33,759 nt of DNA from Bacteroidota bacterium (GTDB taxonomy: Bacteria > Bacteroidota > Bacteroidia > Cytophagales > Cyclobacteriaceae). The translations under genes and the position numbers were made by a program. Within the stretch, counting starts at the first letter, position 1. Each line of letters begins with the position of its first letter. This document shows positions 1-7,146 of the stretch, in pieces. The stretch is from positions 1 to 33,759 of the forward strand of contig JADFHN010000041.1 of assembly GCA_022567155.1 (NCBI GenBank). The letters are read 5' to 3'. Below the pieces are notes generated by a model. It saw nothing but the letters and a program-made list of their open reading frames with translations. It ran no database searches and was not told the origin of the DNA.

Positions 1-624
1 AACGATCCGATACGTTTTGTTTTCCTCGGTTACAGTGTAACCCTTCATGAGTTTCCGGATCGCGTCTATTGCGTCCTCAGTGTCACGCTCTTTCAGTGCC
101 TTGTTTCTTTCAACCTGAGCCCTTTTAAATAGACCTTGCATTTCTGGCGATTTTCTACGCCACCTTACAAATGTCGATTGGTCAATTCCGGCGTCCGTCA
201 CACATACGTCCAGCGACATGTACCCCGCCAAATAATCATAACAGATTTTTATTGCTGTCGTCATGCGCTCCTTGTCCCTGGGGGTCTTGCAGCTGCCCAG
301 AATTTCTTTGATGTCTGGTTCTATCGCTAGTGTTACGGGGGTCGTCATTATTCGTTCGCCGTATACCTTGGTGATATTGTCGAACCCGTTTTGACGCTTT
401 ACTACTGCGTCAGTGACCACTTTTAGCTTTTTTTTGAACCGTTTGATATCTGTTCTAAGGAATGCAACACCTTCGGGGTCTTTTACTTTGATTGGTCTGG
501 TGTCGGTGAATAACTGTTTGTATAATTTTGGGTCTAGCTTCATTAGTTCCTTGCGCTTATTTAGCCCAGTTCGCTCGGTGATCTTTGCTCGTTTTACTGC
601 TTCTTGAAAGGTTATCCAGACCAT
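1..624 (-). CDS. Phage terminase small subunit-like protein (3' end cut by window)
   Basis: An open frame of 208 codons runs leftwards from an ATG at 622-624 to the window edge without a stop, so the C-terminus lies outside the window. The protein is basic and helical. Near residues 145-160 it has a helix-turn-helix-like stretch (VCVTDAGIDQSTFVRWRRK), the type used by phage small terminases and related DNA-binding proteins. It ends at the edge in GYTVTEENKTYRIV, which resembles the part of Bacteroidota phage small terminases that leads into a conserved C-terminal tail. Small terminases recognise phage DNA and start packaging with the large subunit, which should lie further left if this is a prophage. 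Upstream there is only a weak purine stretch (TTGAAG). The family assignment is by eye and could instead be a transposon or phage HTH protein. Confidence 0.6.
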   Translation of the reverse strand, partial: MVWITFQEAVKRAKITERTGLNKRKELMKLDPKLYKQLFTDTRPIKVKDPEGVAFLRTDIKRFKKKLKVVTDAVVKRQNGFDNITKVYGERIMTTPVTLAIEPDIKEILGSCKTPRDKERMTTAIKICYDYLAGYMSLDVCVTDAGIDQSTFVRWRRKSPEMQGLFKRAQVERNKALKERDTEDAIDAIRKLMKGYTVTEENKTYRIV

Positions 625-1120
625 ACTTCAATTTTGTTCATGCCAAAATTAGTATTATTTATCGAGAGAAAATCACTGGTTTTATTCCGGTTCTTTCTTT
701 CCGGTTAATTGTGGAAGTTGCCGGTTACGAGATAACGCCCTCTATGATAAACCATGTTTAATTCCTGGGCCATTTCTAGCACTGTGAAGCCCTTCTTTTG
801 ACATAGATTAAATAAAGTATCAATTTAATATGTAAAACAGCGTGCATATTTAAAAAGCGGATTATGGTCAATACATTTGATGAATTAGTTCAAAATGAAC
901 TAAAACAGTTTCGGGATGGGAGAGAACGTAAATGTTCGTGAGAGGCCTAACATCAAGTCGGAAGTGATTACTCAGCTTTTGGCTATTATGCCCCAGGGCG
1001 AAAAAATCTTGTAATAATTTATATAGGTCTCTTTCACTACTGGATCGATTCCCCACTTAAATTCAGTTCCTTTAAAACAAAGTTTTATCCTCGACATACA
1101 CTGGACATAACTTTCTTCAA
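625..1120. other. About 500 bases without a convincing gene
   Basis: Nothing here can be assigned. A 62-codon minus-strand frame (868-1056) starts with GTG, matches no family I know and lacks a ribosome site. A short open stretch on the minus strand ending at 705 reads like a piece of a helix-turn-helix (CQKKGFTVLEMAQELNM), but a stop lies just before it and there is no start codon, so it is at best a relic. The region fits decayed mobile-element sequence between the phage-like gene and the lipoprotein fragment. Confidence 0.4.
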
Positions 1121-1675
1121 TTATTTACAAGTAATGCTAGCATCATTTGTAGTAGCATTCAATATTGCTTCTTCCACTCTATCATACAGGTCAGGATTAG
1201 ATGACTCACTCAATATTATCGTACCTGAACTAAGTGTAGCTTCCTCTAGCTCACTTTGCGTAATACCCGCAAACCAAACAATAGGGTCCAAATTTAAAGT
1301 ACATATTGTATTGGATCCGGGAGCTATGGTTAAACTAGTCAAAGTACTTTCAAAAACTTCACCTGAATCAAAAATGAATGTAATTGGAAATGTAGATCCA
1401 TCAAAATACGTAAATGCACCGTTCAGGGTTATGTTAGGATCCACACCATTATCCAGTAATTCAATTCCCATAGCAATAGTTGAATAATTCCCTGGGGAAA
1501 TATCAACGCTAGGTATTGTCGGGGTTGCTGCCCCAGTTGCTACATCAATAGCTGTTATTACCGAGTGAGTAACAGAGGTAGGCAGGGAACTACCTTCTAA
1601 TGTTCCATCCCAAACAATTTCTGTTATTACTATTTCACCAGTTGAAAAATTTTGGATCATACTCCGTTGCACCAA
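1121..1675 (-). pseudogene. 5'-truncated lipoprotein domain (DUF4382-like)
   Basis: The 184-residue frame starts only with TTG directly after a TGA; the first ATG is five codons later at 1660. Its sequence (ITAIDVATGAA, IPPG/ISPGNYSTI, FDSGEVFEST, DPIVWFAGITQSELEEATLSSG) reads like the beta-rich extracytoplasmic domain of Bacteroidota lipoproteins near DUF4382, including the common late WF and SNPDLYD segments. Those proteins begin with a lipoprotein signal peptide and Cys, and none is present here. Upstream lies a short CCCTC/GAGGG hairpin and no continuation of the frame. I infer that the promoter, signal peptide and N-terminus were lost and that this is a remnant. The alternative is a short cytoplasmic protein from ATG 1660. 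Confidence 0.5.
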
Positions 1676-1902
1676 TCATCAACTTAACCCTCAAAAAAGA
1701 GGGGCTGTCCATTTGTCGTGTTATTTGTCAACCATTGACCTTAACCTATTGGATAATCTGAAAGCAAATAGCAAACGGCTGATAAGATCAGTGTGAGGTA
1801 GCGGTAGCTAACAAAAGCCAAGCCCATACCCCTTATCCACGGCTGATCATGCTACCCAAGCAGCTTACTTTTGAATCTATGCCCAAACTTTGGTAGATTG
1901 TC

Positions 1903-2544
1903 ATGAGAAAGGTGGTGCACGGTGCATGGCCAGCTATGTTAGCTGTAATGGATATGGAAGAAAAGAACAATTCATACAAACTTTCTGTACTTCAAACAAT
2001 CAATGCTCTAATACTTAGCGAAATTAAGGCCTTGATATATCCATGTGAAGAGGTTATTAACTTAGAGAAGAAGCAACAATCTCCTTTCATTAAATTTCTT
2101 CCGTTAGCAACGTCCATAGAATTTATGGGGGCTTGCTATGACGAATTCCCATTTGATTGTACCAAAGAAACTGTAAAGAAGATTTATGAAAAGCGATTCA
2201 ATAAAGCTTTAAAGGAATTGTTCGATAAAAAATATCACAAATTCGCAAATGCCGACTCAAAACATTATCTGTATATAGGTTTAAGATGTGGGATGGTTCA
2301 TCAAATGAGACCTGGGCCGGGAATATTATTTACTACAAGGAAGGAGTCAATTGAAGATAACAATCCACACTTGTCAATTGATGATGATGGAGGATTAATC
2401 TTGGTATTAGAGGATTTGTATGATGATATTGAAAAAGCTGCAAATGGTTTAATAAGAAAATTTGAAGAAAATAAATTATCGAACAAAAAAGGAGACCAAG
2501 CATTTCTGAAAATAAAGGACTACAAAAAACAGCTAATCGAGTAG
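1903..2544 (+). CDS. Hypothetical protein with HEPN-like Rx4H motif
   Basis: This is a mainly helical protein of about 200 residues. The start is uncertain: ATG 1903 gives 213 residues, and ATG 1954 (MEEKNNSYKL) gives 196 and looks more natural. I know no named family, but similar unnamed Bacteroidota proteins share the pattern IYPCEE, FLPLATSIEFMGACYDE and GLRCGMVHQMRPG. The segment R128-CGMV-H133 fits the Rx4-6H motif of HEPN domains, many of which are RNases in toxin-antitoxin or defence loci. That makes an RNase or defence role possible but unproven. A group II intron on the opposite strand abuts the end of the gene: the last G of the Glu codon and the TAG stop come from intron sequence (2541-2544). 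Without the intron the frame would run about ten further codons. Confidence 0.55.
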   Translation: MRKVVHGAWPAMLAVMDMEEKNNSYKLSVLQTINALILSEIKALIYPCEEVINLEKKQQSPFIKFLPLATSIEFMGACYDEFPFDCTKETVKKIYEKRFNKALKELFDKKYHKFANADSKHYLYIGLRCGMVHQMRPGPGILFTTRKESIEDNNPHLSIDDDGGLILVLEDLYDDIEKAANGLIRKFEENKLSNKKGDQAFLKIKDYKKQLIE

Positions 2545-2582
2545 ACGGCCGTGAGCAATTAAGCTCACGGTGCGCCTCTCAC

Positions 2583-2617
2583 ACCACCAAGCGTACGGTT
2601 CTCGTACTTGGCGGTTC
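2583..2617 (-). ncRNA. Group II intron domain V hairpin
   Basis: Read on the minus strand, this folds as ACCGCCAAG paired to CTTGGTGGT, then TACG paired to CGTA with a two-base CG bulge on the 3' side and a small purine loop. The length of about 34 nt, the bulge and the G-T wobble are the hallmarks of domain V, the catalytic core. The triad reads CGC rather than AGC, a variant known in some bacterial introns. Domain VI follows as a perfect stem of CCGTGAGC-type bases at 2549-2570. An intact domain V suggests the RNA could still be splicing-competent. Confidence 0.75.
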
Positions 2618-3035
2618 GTTTATCATCACATCAACTGCTCTTTCCACCAGTTGAAGCTATCCCCTAATTTCGTAAAGGGCTAAGCTAGGCTCTCCCAATT
2701 TAATTTCAGGAAGATAAACGTTCAGTCCTTCATCAACTTGTGAGACCTCCGACTTTATCCCTGGGGTGTCGGCTCATATTCCATTGACTACTATGACCTC
2801 TGCTGACTTCTCCACTTACTATCTCGTAGTTATGGAGACCTCCCTTGGTAAGGTAAATGCCCTTCTGTCTAATCCTGCGGAATCTACATAGCTGCCCTTT
2901 TGGTGTTCATAGGGCTTCGCAAAGATGTGCCTGCGCACCGGAGTGCTACGGCACACAGGTGTGCTTGCTCACCCAAACAGTTATGCCTCATATTCCGTTC
3001 CTGTTTGTCAGTTCAGACTTTTGTAGTCTCGCTTA

Positions 3036-3069
3036 CCTGCCTTCGCCGAAGCGGCTACGCGCAGGCAGG
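3036..3069. repeat. Short palindromic repeat inside intron domain I
   Basis: CCTGCC at 3036-3041 and GGCAGG at 3064-3069 enclose TTCGCCGAAG, itself a hairpin, and GCGGCTACGCG. The GC-rich block contrasts with its AT-richer surroundings. It looks like a small REP-type palindrome extending or inserted into a stem of intron domain I, and it would fold as a cruciform. Confidence 0.45.
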
Positions 3070-3210
3070 CTTCAGTCCTAACCTCACGGTTAGCAACCTT
3101 GCGACTTACTAATGCTTCCAGGCACGACCCCAGCGCATAAGGGACTTACACCCTCTGGACTTTCTTTAATTGCTCAAAGAACTTTAATATATTTACCATT
3201 CAAGGCACAC

Positions 3211-3620
3211 ACAATGTGCATACGCCATAGCTACAAGTGAAGTTTGTTTGCATTTGTGGTTGCATGATACTTACTTAGGTTTTTTAAAATTCTTTGTACA
3301 GATAACGCTACGGCGCATGCACAGAGCGTTAGTGATCATATGACTTATTAAAAACATAATTCAAATCCGAGTCCTAATTACCCTCAAGAGATTTTTGGGG
3401 TGCGCATACGCACAGGTAGGACTTTCTCCAACCGATTGAGCACACACGCATTGATTCCATGCCAATTCCATATGAAGCTTTCTAAGTGATTTTCAAAAGG
3501 ATTAACATAGTTATACTATTTCCAATATCGAATGCGTTTAAAGCAGCCATTCATAGCTCGTTTAAAGAAATTCGGTATTGCTAAAGAGCCCGCTGCTGGT
3601 GTACAAATTGTATACAACAT
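3211..3620. other. About 400 bases without a gene, with short hairpins
   Basis: I see no supported gene. The first bases (3211 onward) would have continued the HEPN-like reading frame before the intron arrived. Short inverted repeats are present: TAACGCT/AGCGTTA at 3303-3331, and GTGCG/CGCAC around 3400-3413. A 44-codon plus-strand frame from ATG 3532 runs through the integrase terminator and is not credible as a gene. Confidence 0.4.
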
Positions 3621-3623
3621 GAC

Positions 3624-3657
3624 AACAAAAAAGCCTCATATAGCTAATATGAGGCTT
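3624..3657 (-). terminator. Rho-independent terminator of the integrase gene
   Basis: An 11-bp stem, AAGCCTCATAT (3631-3641) with ATATGAGGCTT (3647-3657), closes a five-base loop. On the minus strand it is followed by a T-rich run (TTTTTTGTTG). It lies about 45 bases past the integrase stop at 3702, so it fits as that gene's terminator. Confidence 0.75.
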
Positions 3658-3701
3658 TATACGTAGTCCGTAGGGGATCGACAACAAATACTTGGTTGTT
3701 T

Positions 3702-4652
3702 TCAAAATAGTCCAACAATTGCGTTGTTCTTGATATTTTGTTCAAGCCTGATATAGTTAGCTACTTGTTCCTGGGAACGATGCCCTGTCTGTTGCATAAT
3801 TTCAGGTATTGACCTACCCTTTCTAGCCGTTTCTGTTATAAAACCTGCGCGCATACTATGAGCGGATAGTTCAGGAAAATATCGTTTTACAATTCCGTTT
3901 ACTCCATCTCCACCTAATGCCTTACGTACTATGATATCACCTTTTCTAACCCTGAGAAATAGAGGTTCATCAGGTTTTAGTTCAAACCGTTCAATGTATT
4001 GTTTTATAACTCTTACAGGACAATGTTCTGGTAACCTACCATAAACAAAGCTTTTAATCATTCCTTTGCCTGTTTGATCAGTTTTAGATCTCTGAACTGT
4101 TATTGCAATGCCGTAATCGGTTTCTTGAACATCGCTCACCATAAGTGAAGCCAATTCACTTCTTCTAAAAGCACCGCCAAAGCCGATTAATAATAATGCC
4201 TTATCTCGAAGTGCCTTGTTTGTCTTTGGCATATAACTCACTTTCTCAATTAGCTTATTCAGCTTCATAGCTTGCGCTTGTCGTTTACTCCTTGTGTCAC
4301 TTCTTCTTATGCCTCGCATTAATTCATGTATAATATCATTACTGGTGGGGTCTATATACCCGTTACGTTTATGCGTTCTTTTAATGCTCACCAGAAATCG
4401 TTGAAGGCTACTTGGTTTATACCTTGCGCCTTTATTTGTCCTCACGTTACTCAGGAAGTCAGCTACAACAACAGGGGTTGCCGGCAATGCGATCAATGAA
4501 AAGCTATTACAGTAGGCTTCAAATAGAGCCCAATCACTTGTATAAGCTATCCTGCTGTTTTTGGCAATTGATTCTTTCAATAATTCAGCAATGCCTTCAG
4601 CTCTGCTTTGCAAATTTAAGCTTGTGTTAATGGTTTTCAGCTCTAGGTTCAT
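3702..4652 (-). CDS. Tyrosine recombinase / phage-type integrase
   Basis: This is a site-specific recombinase of about 316 residues counted from ATG 4652 (MNLELKTIN). The frame opens at a GTG at 4730, but that GTG lies inside the terminator of tRNA-Val, so I reject it as the start. The N-terminal part is a SAM-like core-binding domain (NSRIAYTSDWALFEAYC). The catalytic part shows the full set: Arg in GAFRRSEL (R163), a Lys in RSKTDQTGKG, HSMRAGF (H265, R268), TGHRS (H291) and the nucleophile Tyr in VANYIR (Y300). It lies directly downstream of tRNA-Val on the same strand, the usual arrangement for an element integrated at a tRNA locus. The phage-like gene at 1-624 may belong to the same element. 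The short, non-toxic-island context suggests a relic. Confidence 0.9.
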   Translation of the reverse strand: MNLELKTINTSLNLQSRAEGIAELLKESIAKNSRIAYTSDWALFEAYCNSFSLIALPATPVVVADFLSNVRTNKGARYKPSSLQRFLVSIKRTHKRNGYIDPTSNDIIHELMRGIRRSDTRSKRQAQAMKLNKLIEKVSYMPKTNKALRDKALLLIGFGGAFRRSELASLMVSDVQETDYGIAITVQRSKTDQTGKGMIKSFVYGRLPEHCPVRVIKQYIERFELKPDEPLFLRVRKGDIIVRKALGGDGVNGIVKRYFPELSAHSMRAGFITETARKGRSIPEIMQQTGHRSQEQVANYIRLEQNIKNNAIVGLF

Positions 4653-4720
4653 TTTTAAATGGTTTAGACATAAGCCGTAATTAACTTCTGATTTGTTGTG
4701 CAAAATGTTTGCAAATAAAA

Positions 4721-4753
4721 AAGCAGTCACATTTTAAATAAACGTAACTGCTT
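4721..4753 (-). terminator. Terminator of tRNA-Val
   Basis: On the minus strand AAGCAGTTAC (4753-4744) pairs with GTGACTGCTT (4730-4721), giving ten pairs with one G-T, followed by TTTTATTT. It sits 12 bases past the tRNA 3' end, so it should terminate the tRNA transcript and separate it from the integrase gene. Confidence 0.8.
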
Positions 4754-4764
4754 GATAATCAATG

Positions 4765-4839
4765 TGGGCCCTACTGGATTCGAACCAGTGGCCCCCTGCT
4801 TGTAAGGCAGATGCTCTGAACCAGCTGAGCTAAGAGCCC
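4765..4839 (-). tRNA. tRNA-Val (anticodon TAC)
   Basis: The 75-nt cloverleaf is complete. The acceptor arms are GGGCTCT and AGGGCCC (one wobble), with a D arm AGCTCAGCTGGTTCAGAGC, an anticodon stem and loop TCTGC-CTTACAA-GCAGG reading anticodon TAC, a five-base variable loop and a T arm ACTGG-TTCGAAT-CCAGT. The discriminator base is A, and CCA is not encoded (CAC follows). The gene is followed by its own terminator and then the integrase gene, and is preceded by two degenerate tRNA copies. Confidence 0.95.
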
Positions 4840-4870
4840 TATTAATCTTCTATTCAAACTCTCTGCTTAG

Positions 4871-4923
4871 CCAGTGACCCTCACGCAGGGCGTGATGCTC
4901 TGAACCAGCTGAGCTAAGAGCCC
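4871..4923 (-). pseudogene. Truncated tRNA copy (pseudo-tRNA)
   Basis: The first 30 bases, 4923 to 4894, are identical to the first 30 bases of the intact tRNA-Val (4839-4810). The copy then has an anticodon stem TCACG/CGTGA with only a five-base loop (CCCTG), a variable loop, and the first strand of the T stem ACTGG. The T loop and the 3' acceptor strand are missing. It cannot form a working tRNA. It is either a decayed tandem tRNA or a footprint of past integration at this locus. Confidence 0.75.
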
Positions 4924-4933
4924 GATTTTATTT

Positions 4934-4987
4934 TGCTCTGAACCTTCCGTCCCGATATTTATCGGGAATCGGGAGAGCTAAGAGCCC
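4934..4987 (-). pseudogene. Second tRNA fragment split by a palindromic insertion
   Basis: The minus strand reads GGGCTCTTAGCTC (4987-4975), then about 30 foreign bases, then GGTTCAGAGCA (4944-4934). These are the acceptor strand and D-arm halves of the same tRNA. The insertion, 4945-4974, replaces the AGCT of the D loop and contains the palindrome CCCGATA-TT-TATCGGG. Everything from the anticodon arm onward is missing. Confidence 0.7.
4951..4966. repeat. CCCGATATTTATCGGG palindrome
   Basis: A seven-base perfect stem with a two-base centre, followed by a partial second copy (AATCGGGA). Short CCCGATA/TATCGGG palindromes are, to my knowledge, common dispersed repeats in Bacteroidota genomes. 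Here the repeat interrupts a tRNA fragment, so it behaved as a small insertion. Confidence 0.6.
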
Positions 4988-5083
4988 CTCCTGATTTTGG
5001 GATGGCAAATGTAGTATATTATTTTAATATCATTCAGAATTTTATTTAAAAAATTATATCCATGCCTGACAGCTTAAAAAAGA

Positions 5084-7063
5084 GTGACATTTCTTAGGGG
5101 TTTACCTCTTAACAAACTTATCTTAGAATCCTTTTGGATCCATAAGTCAAGAAGTCAAGAAGATGTGAAGGATGTCTGGTTAAATATTACGCGACAGGGA
5201 ACTTCTGAGAATAATACAATCTACGAAGATCGTAGTATTATACTCAGTAACCAGCTTGCTATAATAATGGCATTGCTTGCAATTGTTGTCACGGCGATTT
5301 TAGTTTACCTGTTCAGCTATGACATTACCACATCCCTTCTCATCCTCGCAATCGTATCTTTTCTATCTGTCCCGGTTTTTAATCATTTCAGATGGCCCAA
5401 TTTCAGCAGGCTTATGTTAAGTCTTTCGGTGCCTGTTTACGCAATCGTTATATCTCTTGCTTCTAAATTTAATGCACATACCGAAATGTATGAGTTCTTT
5501 GACTCACGGATTTTTATACTGATCTCTTCCATAGTCCCGGTTATCATTTTCCCCATAGAAAACCGGACAAAGATTGCACTAAGCCTTCTGGTCAGCTTTT
5601 TGCTGCTTGTATTGTATGACCCCATTCACAACCTGCTCGGGGTAGGTTTTTATCAGAAAGGCTTTATCTCCGAATACTATTATTTTATTAATGTAGTAAC
5701 CACTACCTCTTACATCTTTCTGGTAGGAAGCGTTATTTTTTTAAAAGGTGTAATCAAGTCACGAGAGGATGAAAAAGAAGGATTGTTTGAAAAACTTAAT
5801 GCACAGAATGAAGAGCTTACCTACCAAAATGCATCCATAGAAACTCAAAAACAGGATCTGATCAGGGCCAGAGACCTGATAGAAGCACAAAAACATGAAC
5901 TCATCGAAAAGAACAAAGAACTGGAACAACACATTGACGAGAAAACACTCGACCTTATTAAAACCAACAAAGAACTGATACAGTATAATAATGAATTAAG
6001 ACAATTTTCATATACCATTTCGCACAATCTGCGCGCCCCGGTAGCCAGCCTGATCGGACTTGCAAACATCATTGGATATGACAACCTGAATGATGATGAC
6101 AAACTCATTGTAAACCACATAAAAAAGTCAGCAGAGAATCTGGATATCGTATTTAAAGACCTGAATAAAATTATTGATATCAGAAGCTCGCTGGCAGTAG
6201 TAAAGGAAAAAATTGTTTTATCAAAGGAGATCAATGAAATAAAATCATCGCTTAAAAATGAGATCAAAAACAGCAACATAATATTTGAAGATAACCTTGA
6301 AATCGACATCGTCTTTTCCATCCGCCCGTTTATCAACAGCATATTATACAACCTTATCAGCAATGCCATAAAATTCAAATCAAGAAGAAGAAGCCTGGTC
6401 ATAAAGATTTCATCAAAACAGGAAGAAGAAAACGTGATCATCACTGTAGAGGATAACGGTATTGGAATGGATCTTGAAACATTCAAGGATGATATCTTTA
6501 AAATGTATAAACGTTTCAATCAGCATACCCAGGGCAAGGGTCTTGGTTTATACCTGGTGAAACTTCAGGCCGAATCGCTTGGTGGCGAAATACAGGTAAC
6601 CAGTGTACTTAATAAAGGAACCCGGTTCTCACTGGTTCTTAAAAATGTTACGGATTTACAGGACCAGACGGTTCTTGAAAATGAGTACGCACGCGTATTT
6701 TACGATGCATTCTCCAATGCTGCCGGTATCATCTGGAAAAGAGAGGTGTCCTCTGAGGAGTACAGGGAGATGTTTATAAAAAATCTGGAAATTTTCAGAA
6801 GTTACAAAACGCCTTTCTGGATCTCAGACATGAGGAACGTGGGGCCGGTTTCGGCCGAAGACCAGCAATGGCTAATAGAATCCATCATTCCAGAAGCAAT
6901 GGAATATGGTCTTAAAAAGATTGCTATGGTTATAAAACCCGAAAATATTGATGAACGGCAAAAGGTTTATATGGAAAAGTTACTACAAATTTTTAAAGCT
7001 AACGGGGTTGAAAGCAGCTTCTTTATTGATATGGAAAAAGGAAGAAACTGGCTGCTGAATTAA
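5084..7063 (+). CDS. Membrane sensor histidine kinase with extra C-terminal domain
   Basis: Residues 51-225 hold about six hydrophobic segments. A coiled coil follows (about 226-305), rich in EELTYQN and ELIEKNKELEQ-type heptads. The kinase core has HisKA with the phospho-acceptor H314 (YTISHNLRAP), N box N423/N427 (YNLISNAIKF), G1 DNGIGMD near 457-463 and G2 GKGLGL near 484-489. After the ATPase domain a further 125 residues (about 535-659, VFYDAFSNAAGIIWKRE...) resemble the STAS/SEC14-like stand-alone proteins of Bacteroidota. No response regulator lies nearby, so the kinase is an orphan. The start is uncertain: the frame opens with GTG 5084, while GTG 5165 (KDVWLNITRQ) is also possible and better matches the usual N-terminus. 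The signal sensed is unknown. Confidence 0.85.
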   Translation: MTFLRGLPLNKLILESFWIHKSRSQEDVKDVWLNITRQGTSENNTIYEDRSIILSNQLAIIMALLAIVVTAILVYLFSYDITTSLLILAIVSFLSVPVFNHFRWPNFSRLMLSLSVPVYAIVISLASKFNAHTEMYEFFDSRIFILISSIVPVIIFPIENRTKIALSLLVSFLLLVLYDPIHNLLGVGFYQKGFISEYYYFINVVTTTSYIFLVGSVIFLKGVIKSREDEKEGLFEKLNAQNEELTYQNASIETQKQDLIRARDLIEAQKHELIEKNKELEQHIDEKTLDLIKTNKELIQYNNELRQFSYTISHNLRAPVASLIGLANIIGYDNLNDDDKLIVNHIKKSAENLDIVFKDLNKIIDIRSSLAVVKEKIVLSKEINEIKSSLKNEIKNSNIIFEDNLEIDIVFSIRPFINSILYNLISNAIKFKSRRRSLVIKISSKQEEENVIITVEDNGIGMDLETFKDDIFKMYKRFNQHTQGKGLGLYLVKLQAESLGGEIQVTSVLNKGTRFSLVLKNVTDLQDQTVLENEYARVFYDAFSNAAGIIWKREVSSEEYREMFIKNLEIFRSYKTPFWISDMRNVGPVSAEDQQWLIESIIPEAMEYGLKKIAMVIKPENIDERQKVYMEKLLQIFKANGVESSFFIDMEKGRNWLLN

Positions 7064-7146
7064 CATTGCACTACACGCTGCCAAACTACTGATTAACTTT
7101 ACCGGCAAAATACAGTTACTTTGTAATCCGTTTTATCTGTAAATCG

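Larger units (their letters stand above)
2541..3210 (-). mobile_element. Group II intron without reverse transcriptase ORF
   Basis: Read on the minus strand, the segment begins near GTGTGCC (3210-3204). It continues with AGTCC...GAGGGTGTAAGTCCC and other pieces familiar from domain I of bacterial group II introns, then GGAGGTCTC, AAGTCAGCAGAGGTCATAGTAGT and AAGGACTGAACGTT from domains I-IV. It ends with a domain V hairpin, a domain VI hairpin (2549-2570) and a 3' terminus of CCGTCTAC. Introns of this kind normally hold an intron-encoded protein gene of over 1 kb in domain IV, but here domain IV has no open frame, so splicing and mobility would need a protein supplied in trans. The 5' end is uncertain by a few bases (3208-3212). 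The 3' end at 2541 fits the usual AY terminus. Confidence 0.75.

Noticed and set aside
868-1056. 62-codon minus-strand open frame starting with GTG
   Set aside because: It has no ribosome site, no recognisable family and lies in apparent debris; a stop lies directly before the start.
1851-1898. Short plus-strand frame beginning MLPKQLTFESMPKLW, like the start of an excisionase-type HTH protein
   Set aside because: It ends after 15 codons, so nothing but a possible relic start can be claimed.
3303-3331. TAACGCT...AGCGTTA inverted repeat, superficially like an integron attC site
   Set aside because: It is far shorter than any attC, the core base pattern GTTRRRY is not met, and no cassette genes or integron integrase are present.
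3532-3666. 44-codon plus-strand frame (MRLKQPFIARLKKFG...)
   Set aside because: It reads through the integrase terminator and has no family match.
5845-6519. 224-codon minus-strand frame
   Set aside because: It lies entirely antisense to the histidine kinase coiled coil and core, and its Ser/Leu/Ile-rich product is a shadow of the real gene.
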